Below, piece after piece: positions 1 to 7,080 of a stretch of DNA of 14,402 bases. This DNA comes from Actinomycetota bacterium (GTDB taxonomy: Bacteria; Actinomycetota; Acidimicrobiia; Acidimicrobiales; Ilumatobacteraceae): assembly GCA_005801025.1 (NCBI GenBank), contig SYDZ01000260.1:1-14402 (forward strand), given 5' to 3'. Every line of letters starts with the position of its first letter. Positions within the stretch are counted from its first letter, which is position 1. The notes beneath the pieces were generated by a model. The model worked only from the letters and a program-made list of their open reading frames with translations. It was not told the origin of the DNA and made no database searches. A program made the translations under genes and the position numbers.

Positions 1-1616
1 AGCCGGCGATCTTTACCGAATGCCTTTTCAGAAACGCGCACCCCAGGTGCACCCTGACGCCGTTTGTATTCACTGAGATCCACGAGACGCGCTATGCGAC
101 GCACGATGTCTTCAGGGTGACCCAACTCAATGATCTCTGCAGCTGTTCTATCTTGCTCAACATACAAGGCCAAGATCGGATCAAGAATGTCATAGGGCGG
201 CAAGCTTTGATCATCGCGTTGATCGGGACGCAATTCGGCTGACGGCGGTTTTGTAAGCACCGACACGGGAATGATCTCGCGACCTGCTCGCTGATTGACA
301 TAGCGACTTAAACCAAAGACGTCAGTCTTTAACAAATCTTTGATCACAGCATACCCGCCCACGGAGTCGCCGTAAATCGTGAAATATCCAACAGCAAGTT
401 CACTCTTGTTGCCAGTTGTTAAGACCATCCATCCAAACTTGTTTGACAATGCCATCAGAATCTGACCACGACACCGACTCTGCAAGTTTTCCTCAGTGAG
501 GTCTGCCTCTCGACCAGCAAAACTAGGAGCAAGCATCGCAAGATACGCTTCAAAAACGGGCTCAATGGAAATAGTTTGACAGTCAATTCCTAAAGCACCA
601 GCAAGAGCATAGGCGTCAGTCTTTGAACCATCAGACGAATATCGTGAAGGCATCGCCACACCGTGAACATGTTCAGCACCCAAAGCCTCAACTGCCAACG
701 CAGCGACAATTGATGAGTCAATTCCGCCAGACAAACCAATCACAACATCAGTGAACTTGTTTTTGCGCACGTAATCGCGCGTACCGAGAACTAGTGCTCC
801 ATACATCTCTTCGTATCGATCACTCAGCGGTGCGACGTCGGCAACATCTGGCTTGTCAAGATCAATTTCAACAACACTCAAACCACTCGTGAATTGGGGG
901 GCACGTGCAAGCAATTTTCCGGAAGCATCAAACACCATTGATGATCCATCAAATACTAATTCGTCTTGTCCACCGACTTGATTGACGTACATAATGGCAC
1001 ATTTGTTTTCGGCAGCACGCGAGCGCAACATCTCTTCACGCTCTTGCAACTTGCCGCTATGAAACGGCGAGCCATTGATATTGATATTGAGTTGTGCACC
1101 GTCTCGCGCTTGATGCTGCACCGGACCATCGACGCGCCAAATGTCTTCACAAATAGAAACCGCGCACTTCACGCCGCTGACTTCAAAAAGATGATGCGCA
1201 CCAGTGCCAGGTTCAAACGTGCGTTCTTCATCAAACACGTCGTAGTTCGGTAACAAACGTTTGTGATACACGTGCTGAATCGCACCGTTGGCACACACCG
1301 CAGCAGCGTTAAAGATAACGGGTCGACCCGAGGCCACCTGATTGCCAATACCACTGTCAACAAAACCAATCACAGCAACACAAGATCCAGTCATCTTGGC
1401 GAGGTCGTCAACAACTATGCGGTTGTCGCGAACAAAGCCAGGTCTCAACACGAGGTCTTCGGGTGGGTAACCCGTCACCGAAAGTTCGCTAAACGCCACG
1501 ATGTCGCACTTCGCAGCCACGGCTTGCGCATACAGGTCGGCAATCAATGCGCGATTACCCACCAAGTCACCCACGGTGGGGTTCATCTGAGCCAAGCCAA
1601 TGCGCAAAGTTGCCAC
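1..1616 (-). CDS. nadE: Glutamine-dependent NAD+ synthetase (3' end cut by window edge)
   Basis: This enzyme makes NAD+ from deamido-NAD+ and ATP in the cytoplasm, taking ammonia from glutamine. 538 codons are visible and the last ones read FGKDRR, so only a short C-terminal tail is missing. The N-terminal nitrilase-type amidase has its Glu-Lys-Cys triad: E44 in FSELSVTGYPPEDL, K119 in YHKRLLPNYDVFDE and C156 in VSICEDIW. The C-terminal synthetase carries the PP-loop GLSGGIDSS at 294-302, then GNKSELAVGY and GDSVGGYAVIKD. The start is taken as GTG at 1616, giving VATLRIGLAQMNPTVGDL, which is where family members begin. No ATG, GTG or TTG lies between it and the in-frame stop at 1686-1688, and no strong ribosome binding site is visible. 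The frame is open throughout. It is divergent from glnII, and its use of glutamine as donor makes it a natural neighbour. Confidence 0.96.
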   Translation of the reverse strand, partial: MATLRIGLAQMNPTVGDLVGNRALIADLYAQAVAAKCDIVAFSELSVTGYPPEDLVLRPGFVRDNRIVVDDLAKMTGSCVAVIGFVDSGIGNQVASGRPVIFNAAAVCANGAIQHVYHKRLLPNYDVFDEERTFEPGTGAHHLFEVSGVKCAVSICEDIWRVDGPVQHQARDGAQLNININGSPFHSGKLQEREEMLRSRAAENKCAIMYVNQVGGQDELVFDGSSMVFDASGKLLARAPQFTSGLSVVEIDLDKPDVADVAPLSDRYEEMYGALVLGTRDYVRKNKFTDVVIGLSGGIDSSIVAALAVEALGAEHVHGVAMPSRYSSDGSKTDAYALAGALGIDCQTISIEPVFEAYLAMLAPSFAGREADLTEENLQSRCRGQILMALSNKFGWMVLTTGNKSELAVGYFTIYGDSVGGYAVIKDLLKTDVFGLSRYVNQRAGREIIPVSVLTKPPSAELRPDQRDDQSLPPYDILDPILALYVEQDRTAAEIIELGHPEDIVRRIARLVDLSEYKRRQGAPGVRVSEKAFGKDRR

Positions 1617-1700
1617 ATCTGCGAGGCTAACCGCACCGCCAGTGTGGGCGTTCGGAAGATTTGCGGATACCGTCAGCCCTGCGGTTTAAGTTCGTTGTTG

Positions 1701-1740
1701 CGCTGTGAACCAAAGAGGGTTCACACAGCGTTCACACTTG
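1701..1740 (+). promoter_or_regulatory. PHO-box/GlnR-box-like repeat cluster upstream of glnII
   Basis: Two tandem 11-base units start with the same eight bases: GTTCACACAGC at 1719-1729 and GTTCACACTTG at 1730-1740. An inverted copy, GTGAACC, lies at 1705-1711 and pairs with GGTTCAC at 1718-1724 across six bases. The flanks CGCTG and CAGCG extend this dyad with a two-base bulge. Tandem 11-base units with a GTTCACC core are the known PHO box of Streptomyces PhoP. GlnR boxes are also arrays of half-sites with 11-base spacing. Both regulators are OmpR-family winged-helix proteins that act on glutamine synthetase genes in Streptomyces. That this is an operator here, and which protein binds it, is inference. 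Confidence 0.5.
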
Positions 1741-1814
1741 GGCAACGGCCGAGAAATGCCCCCCTGAGAACCTTTCCCCGTACAACTCACCCGGCAGCGC
1801 CGGACCAAATCCCT

Positions 1815-1820
1815 GGAGGA
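1815..1820 (+). promoter_or_regulatory. Ribosome binding site of glnII
   Basis: GGAGGA lies four bases before the GTG at 1825 and supports that non-ATG start. The protein then begins MAYQAEYIWIDG, as GSII enzymes do. Confidence 0.75.
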
Positions 1821-1824
1821 CCAA

Positions 1825-2832
1825 GTGGCCTATCAAGCCGAATACATCTGGATCGACGGCACCGAGCCGACGCCGTTGCTCCGCTCAAAGACCAAGATCT
1901 TGGCTGACGACGTGACCACCCCTCCGGGTTGGGGTTTCGACGGTTCATCAACCAATCAGGCATCAGGAGACAAGTCTGACTGTGCCTTGGTCCCCGTGTT
2001 CACCTGTCCCGACCCCATCCGTGGCGGCGACAACATTCTCGTTTTGTGCGAAGTCACGTCGGCAACTACTGGCAAGCCCCACGCAACCAACACCCGCGCT
2101 GCGTGCGCCAAAGCTGCCAAGAAGTTCGCTGCTGAAGAAATGATTTTCGGTATCGAGCAGGAATACACCATGTTGCGTCCCGACGGTCGCCCTCTCGGTT
2201 TTCCTGCTGGCGGTGGATTCCCCGAACCACAGGGGCCGTATTACTGCGGCGTCGGCACCGGACGCGTCATTGGCCGCGAGATCATCGAAGAGCACACCCA
2301 GGCTTGCCTCGATGCTGGTCTCATGATCGAAGGCACCAACGCCGAAGTCATGCCCGGTCAGTGGGAATTCCAGATTGGCGCCGCTGACGCCCTCACCGTG
2401 AGTGACCACATGCATGTCGCTCGCTGGTTATTGCATCGCATCGCCGAAGATTACGACGTCGTGATCTCCCTCGCCGCTAAGCCGCAAAAAGGTGACTGGA
2501 ACGGGGCTGGGGCACACACCAACTTCTCCACCAAGGCAATGCGTAACGATAAGGACATGAAGGCCATCACTGCGGCTTGTAACGCCATTGGCAAAAAAGT
2601 CATGGAGCACGTCACTAACTACGGACATGACATCGAAAGCCGCCTCACTGGCAAGCACGAGACTGCTCCATGGAACAAGTTCAGTTTCGGCGTGTCAGAT
2701 CGTGGAGCCTCAATTCGTATTCCTTTCCAGGTTGAAAAGACCGGGAGAGGCTACGCCGAGGACCGTCGTCCAAACGCCAACATGGACCCTTACACCGTCT
2801 GCCGACTTCTCCTTGAGACGGTTTGCGGCTGA
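1825..2832 (+). CDS. glnII: Glutamine synthetase type II (GlnII)
   Basis: This cytoplasmic enzyme joins ammonium and glutamate to form glutamine with ATP. It belongs to the eukaryote-type GSII family found in Streptomyces, Frankia and rhizobia. The length of 335 residues is normal for GSII. The signatures appear in order: WGFDGSSTNQA at 36-46, GIEQEYT at 109-115, PQGPYYCGVG at 135-144, NAEVMPGQWEFQIG at 172-185, NGAGAHTNFST at 226-236, LTGKHETA at 274-281, GVSDRGASIRIP at 289-300, and a C-terminal GRGYAEDRRPNANMDPY from 307. These cover the metal- and ATP-binding residues. GSII lacks the adenylylation loop of GSI-beta. It is followed after 107 bases by a second, unrelated-type synthetase. The repeats at 1701-1740 suggest control by an OmpR-family nitrogen or phosphate regulator. 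Confidence 0.97.
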   Translation: MAYQAEYIWIDGTEPTPLLRSKTKILADDVTTPPGWGFDGSSTNQASGDKSDCALVPVFTCPDPIRGGDNILVLCEVTSATTGKPHATNTRAACAKAAKKFAAEEMIFGIEQEYTMLRPDGRPLGFPAGGGFPEPQGPYYCGVGTGRVIGREIIEEHTQACLDAGLMIEGTNAEVMPGQWEFQIGAADALTVSDHMHVARWLLHRIAEDYDVVISLAAKPQKGDWNGAGAHTNFSTKAMRNDKDMKAITAACNAIGKKVMEHVTNYGHDIESRLTGKHETAPWNKFSFGVSDRGASIRIPFQVEKTGRGYAEDRRPNANMDPYTVCRLLLETVCG

Positions 2833-2843
2833 AACTAGGCACA

Positions 2844-2859
2844 CTCCTCGCTTGAGGGG
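2844..2859 (+). other. Small hairpin after glnII
   Basis: CTCCTC at 2844-2849 can pair with GAGGGG at 2854-2859 around a GCTT loop, with one G-U pair. The following bases are A-rich and there is no T tract, so this does not look like a standard intrinsic terminator. Confidence 0.35.
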
Positions 2860-2872
2860 AATAAAAACGTTG

Positions 2873-2898
2873 TGGGGGCTGGGGAAACCTGGCCCCCA
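2873..2898 (+). other. GC-rich hairpin between glnII and the second synthetase
   Basis: TGGGGGC at 2873-2879 pairs perfectly with GCCCCCA at 2892-2898 around a 12-base loop. The stem is strong, but no T run follows it. The structure could attenuate readthrough, stabilise the glnII transcript end, or mark a processing point. It covers the ATG at 2898, which argues against that ATG as the start of the next gene. Confidence 0.5.
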
Positions 2899-2927
2899 TG
2901 TCATTTATCCAAGACCTACGGCAGAAT

Positions 2928-2933
2928 GGGAGG
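2928..2933 (+). promoter_or_regulatory. Ribosome binding site deciding the glnA start
   Basis: GGGAGG lies six bases before the ATG at 2940 and directly abuts the ATG at 2934. The upstream in-frame ATG at 2898 has no such site and is buried in a hairpin. This favours 2940. Confidence 0.7.
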
Positions 2934-2939
2934 ATGAAC

Positions 2940-4295
2940 ATGCTGAATCCACAGCGTGACTACGTGCTTCGCACAGTAGAAGAGCGCGGCGTTCGACTCA
3001 TCCGTCTGTGGTTCACAGATGTCTTGGGGGGACTGAAGAGTTTTGCCATCAGTCCGGCCGAACTCGAAAACGCTCTTGAAGATGGCATGACCTTTGACGG
3101 TTCATCCATTGACGGTTTCTCACGAGTCCAAGAGAGCGATGTTCTGGCGATCCCTGATCCCAACACTTTCGTGGTGTTGCCGTGGGCGGATTCAAAGTCT
3201 CCCGAGGCACGCGTCTTCTGCGATATCTACAACCTTGACGGCTCCCCATTTAGTGGAGACCCACGCCAGGTCTTACGGCGCAACTTAAGACGTGCTCAGG
3301 ATCTGGGACTCGACTTTTTAGTTGCGCCCGATATGGAGTTCTTTTACTTTGCTCCACCGGAAGCAGGTCAACCTCCACGCCCACTCGATGAGGCGTCATT
3401 TTTTGATCTCACAACAACTGATGTCACAGGCACATTGCGCAAGGAAACAATTCGCACTCTGGAGACGATGAGCATTCCCGTTGAGTACTCATTCCATGAA
3501 GATGCACCCTCGCAACATGAAATTGATCTGCGTCATACCGATGCTTTAACAATGGCTGACAGCGTGATGACTTTTCGCTTAGTTGTCAAAGAAGTAGCCG
3601 CCGCGCAGGGAGTCCATGCCACCTTTATGCCCAAGCCGCTTGAAGGAGTTCAAGGCAGTGGTATGCACTTACACCTATCGCTCTTTAACAACAACGGCAC
3701 TGATGACAGCAACAGCAACGCCTTTTATTCAGCAAATGATTCGTACAACTTGTCCGAGACGGCCAAGAAATTTATGGCTGGACTTTTGTTCCACGCTAGC
3801 GAGATCACCGCTGTCACTAATCAAACAGTCAATAGCTACAAGCGATTAGTGCCGGGCTTTGAAGCACCTGTACATGTTTCATGGGCCCGCAATAACCGTA
3901 GCGGTTTGATACGTGTTCCTGTACCGAAGCGCGCAAATCCCTCAGCAACACGCATTGAATATCGCTCACCCGACCCAGCCTGCAATCCATACTTGGCTTT
4001 CTCTGTGATTCTTGCCGCTGGCTTACGCGGCATTGAACAAAACTATGAACTCCCCGCAGAGGCTGACGCAAACCTCTTTGAAATGGGTGATGGGGCACTC
4101 GAAAAATTGGGCATCGCCCAGTTGCCACAATCTCTTTCTGAGGCACTCAACGTGATGGAGTCGTCAACTCTCGTGCGCGAGGCCCTTGGAGAACACATCT
4201 TTGAATGGTTCTTACGTAACAAGCGTTCTGAATGGCGCGGGTACAAGACGCAGGTCACTCCATTTGAACTTCAGCGCTATCTCAAGAGCATCTGA
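2940..4295 (+). CDS. glnA: Type I glutamine synthetase, GlnA2-like
   Basis: This is a GSI-family ligase that joins ammonium, or possibly an amine, to glutamate using ATP. From ATG 2940 it has 451 residues, normal for GSI. An in-frame extension to ATG 2898 would add 14 unlikely residues. Motifs: FDGSSIDGF at 52-60, DMEFFYF at 131-137, EDAPSQHEIDL at 187-197, FMPKPLEGVQGSGMHLHLSL at 229-248, NSYKRLVPG at 298-306, NNRSGLIRVP at 318-327 and RIEYRSPDPACNPYL at 338-352. The C-terminus resembles actinobacterial GlnA2, including FLRNKRSEW and the YKTQVTPFEL stretch. The adenylylation loop with its NLY tyrosine is absent, so adenylyltransferase control is unlikely. F154 occupies the place of the ammonium-site Tyr179 of the E. 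coli enzyme. Some actinobacterial paralogues are gamma-glutamylpolyamine synthetases, so the substrate is less certain than the family. Confidence 0.92.
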   Translation: MLNPQRDYVLRTVEERGVRLIRLWFTDVLGGLKSFAISPAELENALEDGMTFDGSSIDGFSRVQESDVLAIPDPNTFVVLPWADSKSPEARVFCDIYNLDGSPFSGDPRQVLRRNLRRAQDLGLDFLVAPDMEFFYFAPPEAGQPPRPLDEASFFDLTTTDVTGTLRKETIRTLETMSIPVEYSFHEDAPSQHEIDLRHTDALTMADSVMTFRLVVKEVAAAQGVHATFMPKPLEGVQGSGMHLHLSLFNNNGTDDSNSNAFYSANDSYNLSETAKKFMAGLLFHASEITAVTNQTVNSYKRLVPGFEAPVHVSWARNNRSGLIRVPVPKRANPSATRIEYRSPDPACNPYLAFSVILAAGLRGIEQNYELPAEADANLFEMGDGALEKLGIAQLPQSLSEALNVMESSTLVREALGEHIFEWFLRNKRSEWRGYKTQVTPFELQRYLKSI

Positions 4296-4303
4296 GTTAT
4301 TGC

Positions 4304-4987
4304 ATGATGGATCTCATTGCCGTTTTTCCTGAATCGCCTTCACCAGAATTGGCGCGCACCTTGGACATGGCTGGTTTTCGTTGGAAAGCTTTTCCTTCCG
4401 CTGAAGTCGCCCTGAAGTCTGAACCCAGCGAAGGTTGGTTGGGTGCGATTGTGCTCGCCGATGAAGATATGGACGGGGCTTGGGCTTTTTGCCGGGCCCT
4501 GCGTAAACGGGATGGGATACATGTGCCGTTGATGTTGTTGGTCACTGGTGCGCAACTTGATGATCTCACCTTGCGTGATGAATTGTTTAGCGATTTTTGT
4601 TTGTTGCCGTTTCACCCAAGAGAACTTGAGGCCCGGCTACGACATGTTTTTGCTCACATGTCTGTCAGCGTGAAGCCAGATGTCGTGGACTACGGCGGGC
4701 TCGCACTCAACCTTGAGACCTATCAGGCGTACATTGACGGTCGCCCATTGGACCTGACTTACATGGAGTACGAACTCCTCAAGTTTCTTACTCAGAATCC
4801 AGGCAAAGTTTTTACTCGCGAGATTCTTCTGTCACGGGTGTGGGGTTACGACTACTACGGTGGTGCGCGAACTGTCGATGTGCACATTCGTCGTTTGCGA
4901 GCCAAGTTGGGTGAAGAGCAAGCGAACTTGATTCAGACAGTGCGAAGTGTGGGATACCGCTTTGGGCAATCACGTTGGGGCAACTAG
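4304..4987 (+). CDS. glnR: GlnR-like OmpR-family transcription regulator with atypical receiver
   Basis: This 227-residue regulator has an N-terminal receiver-like domain (about 1-118) and a C-terminal winged helix (about 130-221). The winged helix is well conserved: PLDLTYMEYELLKFLTQNPG from 148, VFTREILLSRVWGYDYYGG at 169-187, RTVDVHIRRLRAKLG from 189, and TVRSVGYRF at 212-220. This closely resembles actinobacterial GlnR. The receiver keeps an Asp at the usual phosphorylation position (D53 in VLADED). It lacks the N-terminal acidic pair (LIAVFPESP), and the conserved Lys before the Pro is Leu (CLLPF, 99-103). Known GlnR proteins work without phosphorylation, and this pattern fits. It starts eight bases after the glnA stop with no strong ribosome binding site, which suggests co-transcription with the synthetases. 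The role in nitrogen control rests on similarity and context. A generic orphan regulator is the alternative. Confidence 0.85.
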   Translation: MMDLIAVFPESPSPELARTLDMAGFRWKAFPSAEVALKSEPSEGWLGAIVLADEDMDGAWAFCRALRKRDGIHVPLMLLVTGAQLDDLTLRDELFSDFCLLPFHPRELEARLRHVFAHMSVSVKPDVVDYGGLALNLETYQAYIDGRPLDLTYMEYELLKFLTQNPGKVFTREILLSRVWGYDYYGGARTVDVHIRRLRAKLGEEQANLIQTVRSVGYRFGQSRWGN

Positions 4988-5015
4988 CCATGCCCTTCTC
5001 GATAACTTTTGCTTC

Positions 5016-5696
5016 TTAGGTAGGTTTCTCACACGTGAAGCGATCGAGATCGTCTACTGAAATGCCCTCCAATGAAGGCGCAAGTCGCAATCGATCCCCA
5101 AGGTCTGCGGGAATATCCACAACATGTGGCACACCCAGCACATAACACCCTGCCGCCAAGGCCGAACGCACGCCCGTGGGTGAATCTTCAATTGCCAGAC
5201 ACTCACGTGGGTCCACTCCGAGACGCTGAGCCGCCAGCAGATACGGCTCGGGGTGAGGCTTACCCGCCGTGACCTCATCGCCAGTTACCGAGACCGAAAA
5301 ACTATTCGGCGGCAAACAATCAATGACTTGATCTGCAAATCGCTTCCACGACATTGTCACCAATGCTGTCGGAATCTTGGCCTGATTGACACTGGCCAAC
5401 AATTCGCGAGCTCCTGGACGCCACGGAATCGTCACCCGCAATTGGGCCACAACACGATCCAACAACATTTCGACAATTTCTGCGGGCTTTTTATGGACAC
5501 CTCCATGCTTGCGAATGTAAGCACCCGAATCCAAAAGATCCGATCCGACCAATGCCCGCGCATGTTCATGGGACCAAGTCCCACCGTGCATCTCGACAAT
5601 TTCAAATTCGGCAGCGAACCAATACGGTTCTGTGTCGACGATCGTTCCGTCCATGTCCCACAACACAGCAGCTGGTCTTTTGTGCGAGCCGACCAT
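5016..5696 (-). CDS. HAD-superfamily phosphatase, beta-phosphoglucomutase-like
   Basis: This is a soluble HAD hydrolase, probably a phosphatase of a small metabolite. From ATG 5696 it has 226 residues. Motif I is VLWDMDGTIVDTE, with nucleophile D14 and acid/base D16. Motif II is LVTMSW (T114). The Lys of motif III is in AGKPHPEPY (K146). Motif IV is IEDSPTGVRSALAAG, with E170 and D171. A helical cap lies between motifs I and II. The start at 5696 follows the stop of the deaminase gene by one base (TGA, A, ATG), which suggests translational coupling. An upstream in-frame ATG at 5756 would overlap that gene by about 60 bases and add 20 residues unlike the family. The substrate cannot be read from the sequence. 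The operon context suggests a nucleotide or sugar phosphate, but that is a guess. It ends 28 bases from the convergent glnR-like gene, with no obvious terminator between them. Confidence 0.9.
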   Translation of the reverse strand: MVGSHKRPAAVLWDMDGTIVDTEPYWFAAEFEIVEMHGGTWSHEHARALVGSDLLDSGAYIRKHGGVHKKPAEIVEMLLDRVVAQLRVTIPWRPGARELLASVNQAKIPTALVTMSWKRFADQVIDCLPPNSFSVSVTGDEVTAGKPHPEPYLLAAQRLGVDPRECLAIEDSPTGVRSALAAGCYVLGVPHVVDIPADLGDRLRLAPSLEGISVDDLDRFTCEKPT

Positions 5697-5697
5697 T

Positions 5698-7080
5698 TCA
5701 GTGGAGTTGTTGAATCCGCGCGCTGATGAGACGATGTTTTCCGAGCATCTCATCAAGCGCTGTGTGCGTTAGTTGTCCATCGCGCACCACCACGCGCCCA
5801 TGCACCACAGTGTGGCGCGCCGCCGATGGGCCACATCGCAACCATGCTTCAATCGGATCCGCAATCGCCCCCGCAAAGGATGGGCCAGTCAGAGGCCACA
5901 CCGCTAGATCACCCACCGCACCGATAGTGATCTCTCCAATTTCACCTTCACGACCAAGACATCCAGCACCACCGCGGGTGCCCATCTCTAACGACACGCG
6001 CGCCGTTCCGGCCTGCGCGCCATTGCGTAATTTGGCGAGCAACATCGCTTGGCGGGCTTCCATCCACATTGATCCAGAGTCCGCCGATGAAGAACCATCG
6101 ACTCCTAAGCCAACCTTGACCCCAGCGGCACGCAAGTCAATCACTGGCGAAATACCCGAGGCCAAAATCATATTGCTGCTCGGGCAATGCGCTACCCCGA
6201 TACCAGCAGCACCGAGACGTTGAATCTCATCGTGATTTGGCATCACGCAATGAGCAACCCAAGTACGGTCGCTACACCAACCAGTGCGCTCTAGATATTC
6301 CATCGGGCGACAACCAAAAGTTGCGAGAGAAAACTCGTCGTCTTGAGCATTCTCAGCAAAGTGAGTGTGCAAGCGAACGTCCAACTTTTCAGCGAGTTCT
6401 GCTGAACGGATCATCAGTTCTTCAGTCACGCTAAATGGTGAACACGGGGCGAGGGCCACACGCACCATCGCACCGAATGAGCGATCGTGATGCCGATGTA
6501 CCGCTTGCTCACTGAGTGCCAGAATTTCGTCATCGTCGCAGACAACATCATCAGGTGGCAAACCACCGTCTTTTTCCGAAAGAGACATTGAGCCACGCGT
6601 TGGGTGAAAGCGCACACCTAAATCTTGAGCAGCACGAATCTCAGCGAACAATAAATCACCAGCTCCATGCGGATGTAAATACAGGTGATCTGAACTTGTT
6701 GTGCATCCAGATAACGCCAGTTCTGCGAGAGCGATATATGCGCTGACATACACCGCTTCTTCATCAATCGCGCGCCAGAGTGGATACAAAGATTGCAGCC
6801 AACCAAACAATGGTTTGTCTGTCATCAGTGGATTCGCACGTGTGAGATTTTGATACATATGGTGATGTGTATTCACCAAACCTGGTGTCACTAAACAATC
6901 TGTGGCATCAAGCACTTCACGGGCATCGGGCTTGATATCCAAAGATGAACCAACACCAGTGATGATTCCTTCGGTGATGGCAACCCAACCGCCGCTAAGT
7001 TCACGACGTTGGTCATCGACTGTGGCAACAACGAGAGCGTTGTGAATCAATAAATCAGCCATGACGGCAGGAGTGCTCAT
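5698..7080 (-). CDS. 8-oxoguanine deaminase-type amidohydrolase
   Basis: This metal-dependent hydrolase of the amidohydrolase superfamily (460 residues) is most like 8-oxoguanine deaminase, which converts 8-oxoguanine to urate and ammonia. Metal-site residues are visible: the HxH region NTHHHMYQNLTRA (H72 and H74), HTHFAEN (H238, H240, with E243), VAHCVM (H277) and GLGVDGSSSADSG (D328). The segments DHLYLHPHG at 131-139 and TRGSMSLSEKDGGLPPDDVV from 161 are typical of the 8-oxoguanine/hydroxyatrazine deaminase branch and separate it from guanine deaminase. The ATG at 7080 overlaps the TGA of the decarboxylase gene by four bases, so the two are translationally coupled. A second ATG at 7062 is possible. 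Neither has a strong ribosome binding site. Other substrates of this branch, such as hydroxylated triazines or other aminated purines, cannot be excluded. Confidence 0.85.
   Translation of the reverse strand: MSTPAVMADLLIHNALVVATVDDQRRELSGGWVAITEGIITGVGSSLDIKPDAREVLDATDCLVTPGLVNTHHHMYQNLTRANPLMTDKPLFGWLQSLYPLWRAIDEEAVYVSAYIALAELALSGCTTSSDHLYLHPHGAGDLLFAEIRAAQDLGVRFHPTRGSMSLSEKDGGLPPDDVVCDDDEILALSEQAVHRHHDRSFGAMVRVALAPCSPFSVTEELMIRSAELAEKLDVRLHTHFAENAQDDEFSLATFGCRPMEYLERTGWCSDRTWVAHCVMPNHDEIQRLGAAGIGVAHCPSSNMILASGISPVIDLRAAGVKVGLGVDGSSSADSGSMWMEARQAMLLAKLRNGAQAGTARVSLEMGTRGGAGCLGREGEIGEITIGAVGDLAVWPLTGPSFAGAIADPIEAWLRCGPSAARHTVVHGRVVVRDGQLTHTALDEMLGKHRLISARIQQLH

Larger units (their letters stand above)
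1617..1824. promoter_or_regulatory. Divergent nadE/glnII intergenic region
   Basis: These 208 bases must hold the promoters of both nadE (leftward) and glnII (rightward). The only clear structure is the repeat cluster at 1701-1740, described separately. A TACAAC hexamer at 1781-1786 could be a -10 element for glnII, but no convincing -35 sits 16-18 bases upstream of it. No small gene or RNA was recognised. Confidence 0.6.

Noticed and set aside
1263..1907. Plus-strand open frame of 214 codons over the nadE 5' part and the glnII promoter
   Set aside because: It lies opposite the well-conserved NadE amidase domain and runs into glnII in another frame. Its composition is Arg/His/Ser-rich and matches no family I know.
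1963..2415. Minus-strand open frame of 150 codons inside glnII
   Set aside because: It is fully antisense to conserved GSII coding sequence, and its content follows from the codon use of glnII.
4988..5015. Bidirectional terminator between glnR and the HAD gene
   Set aside because: The 28 bases contain no stem of useful length and no paired T tracts.
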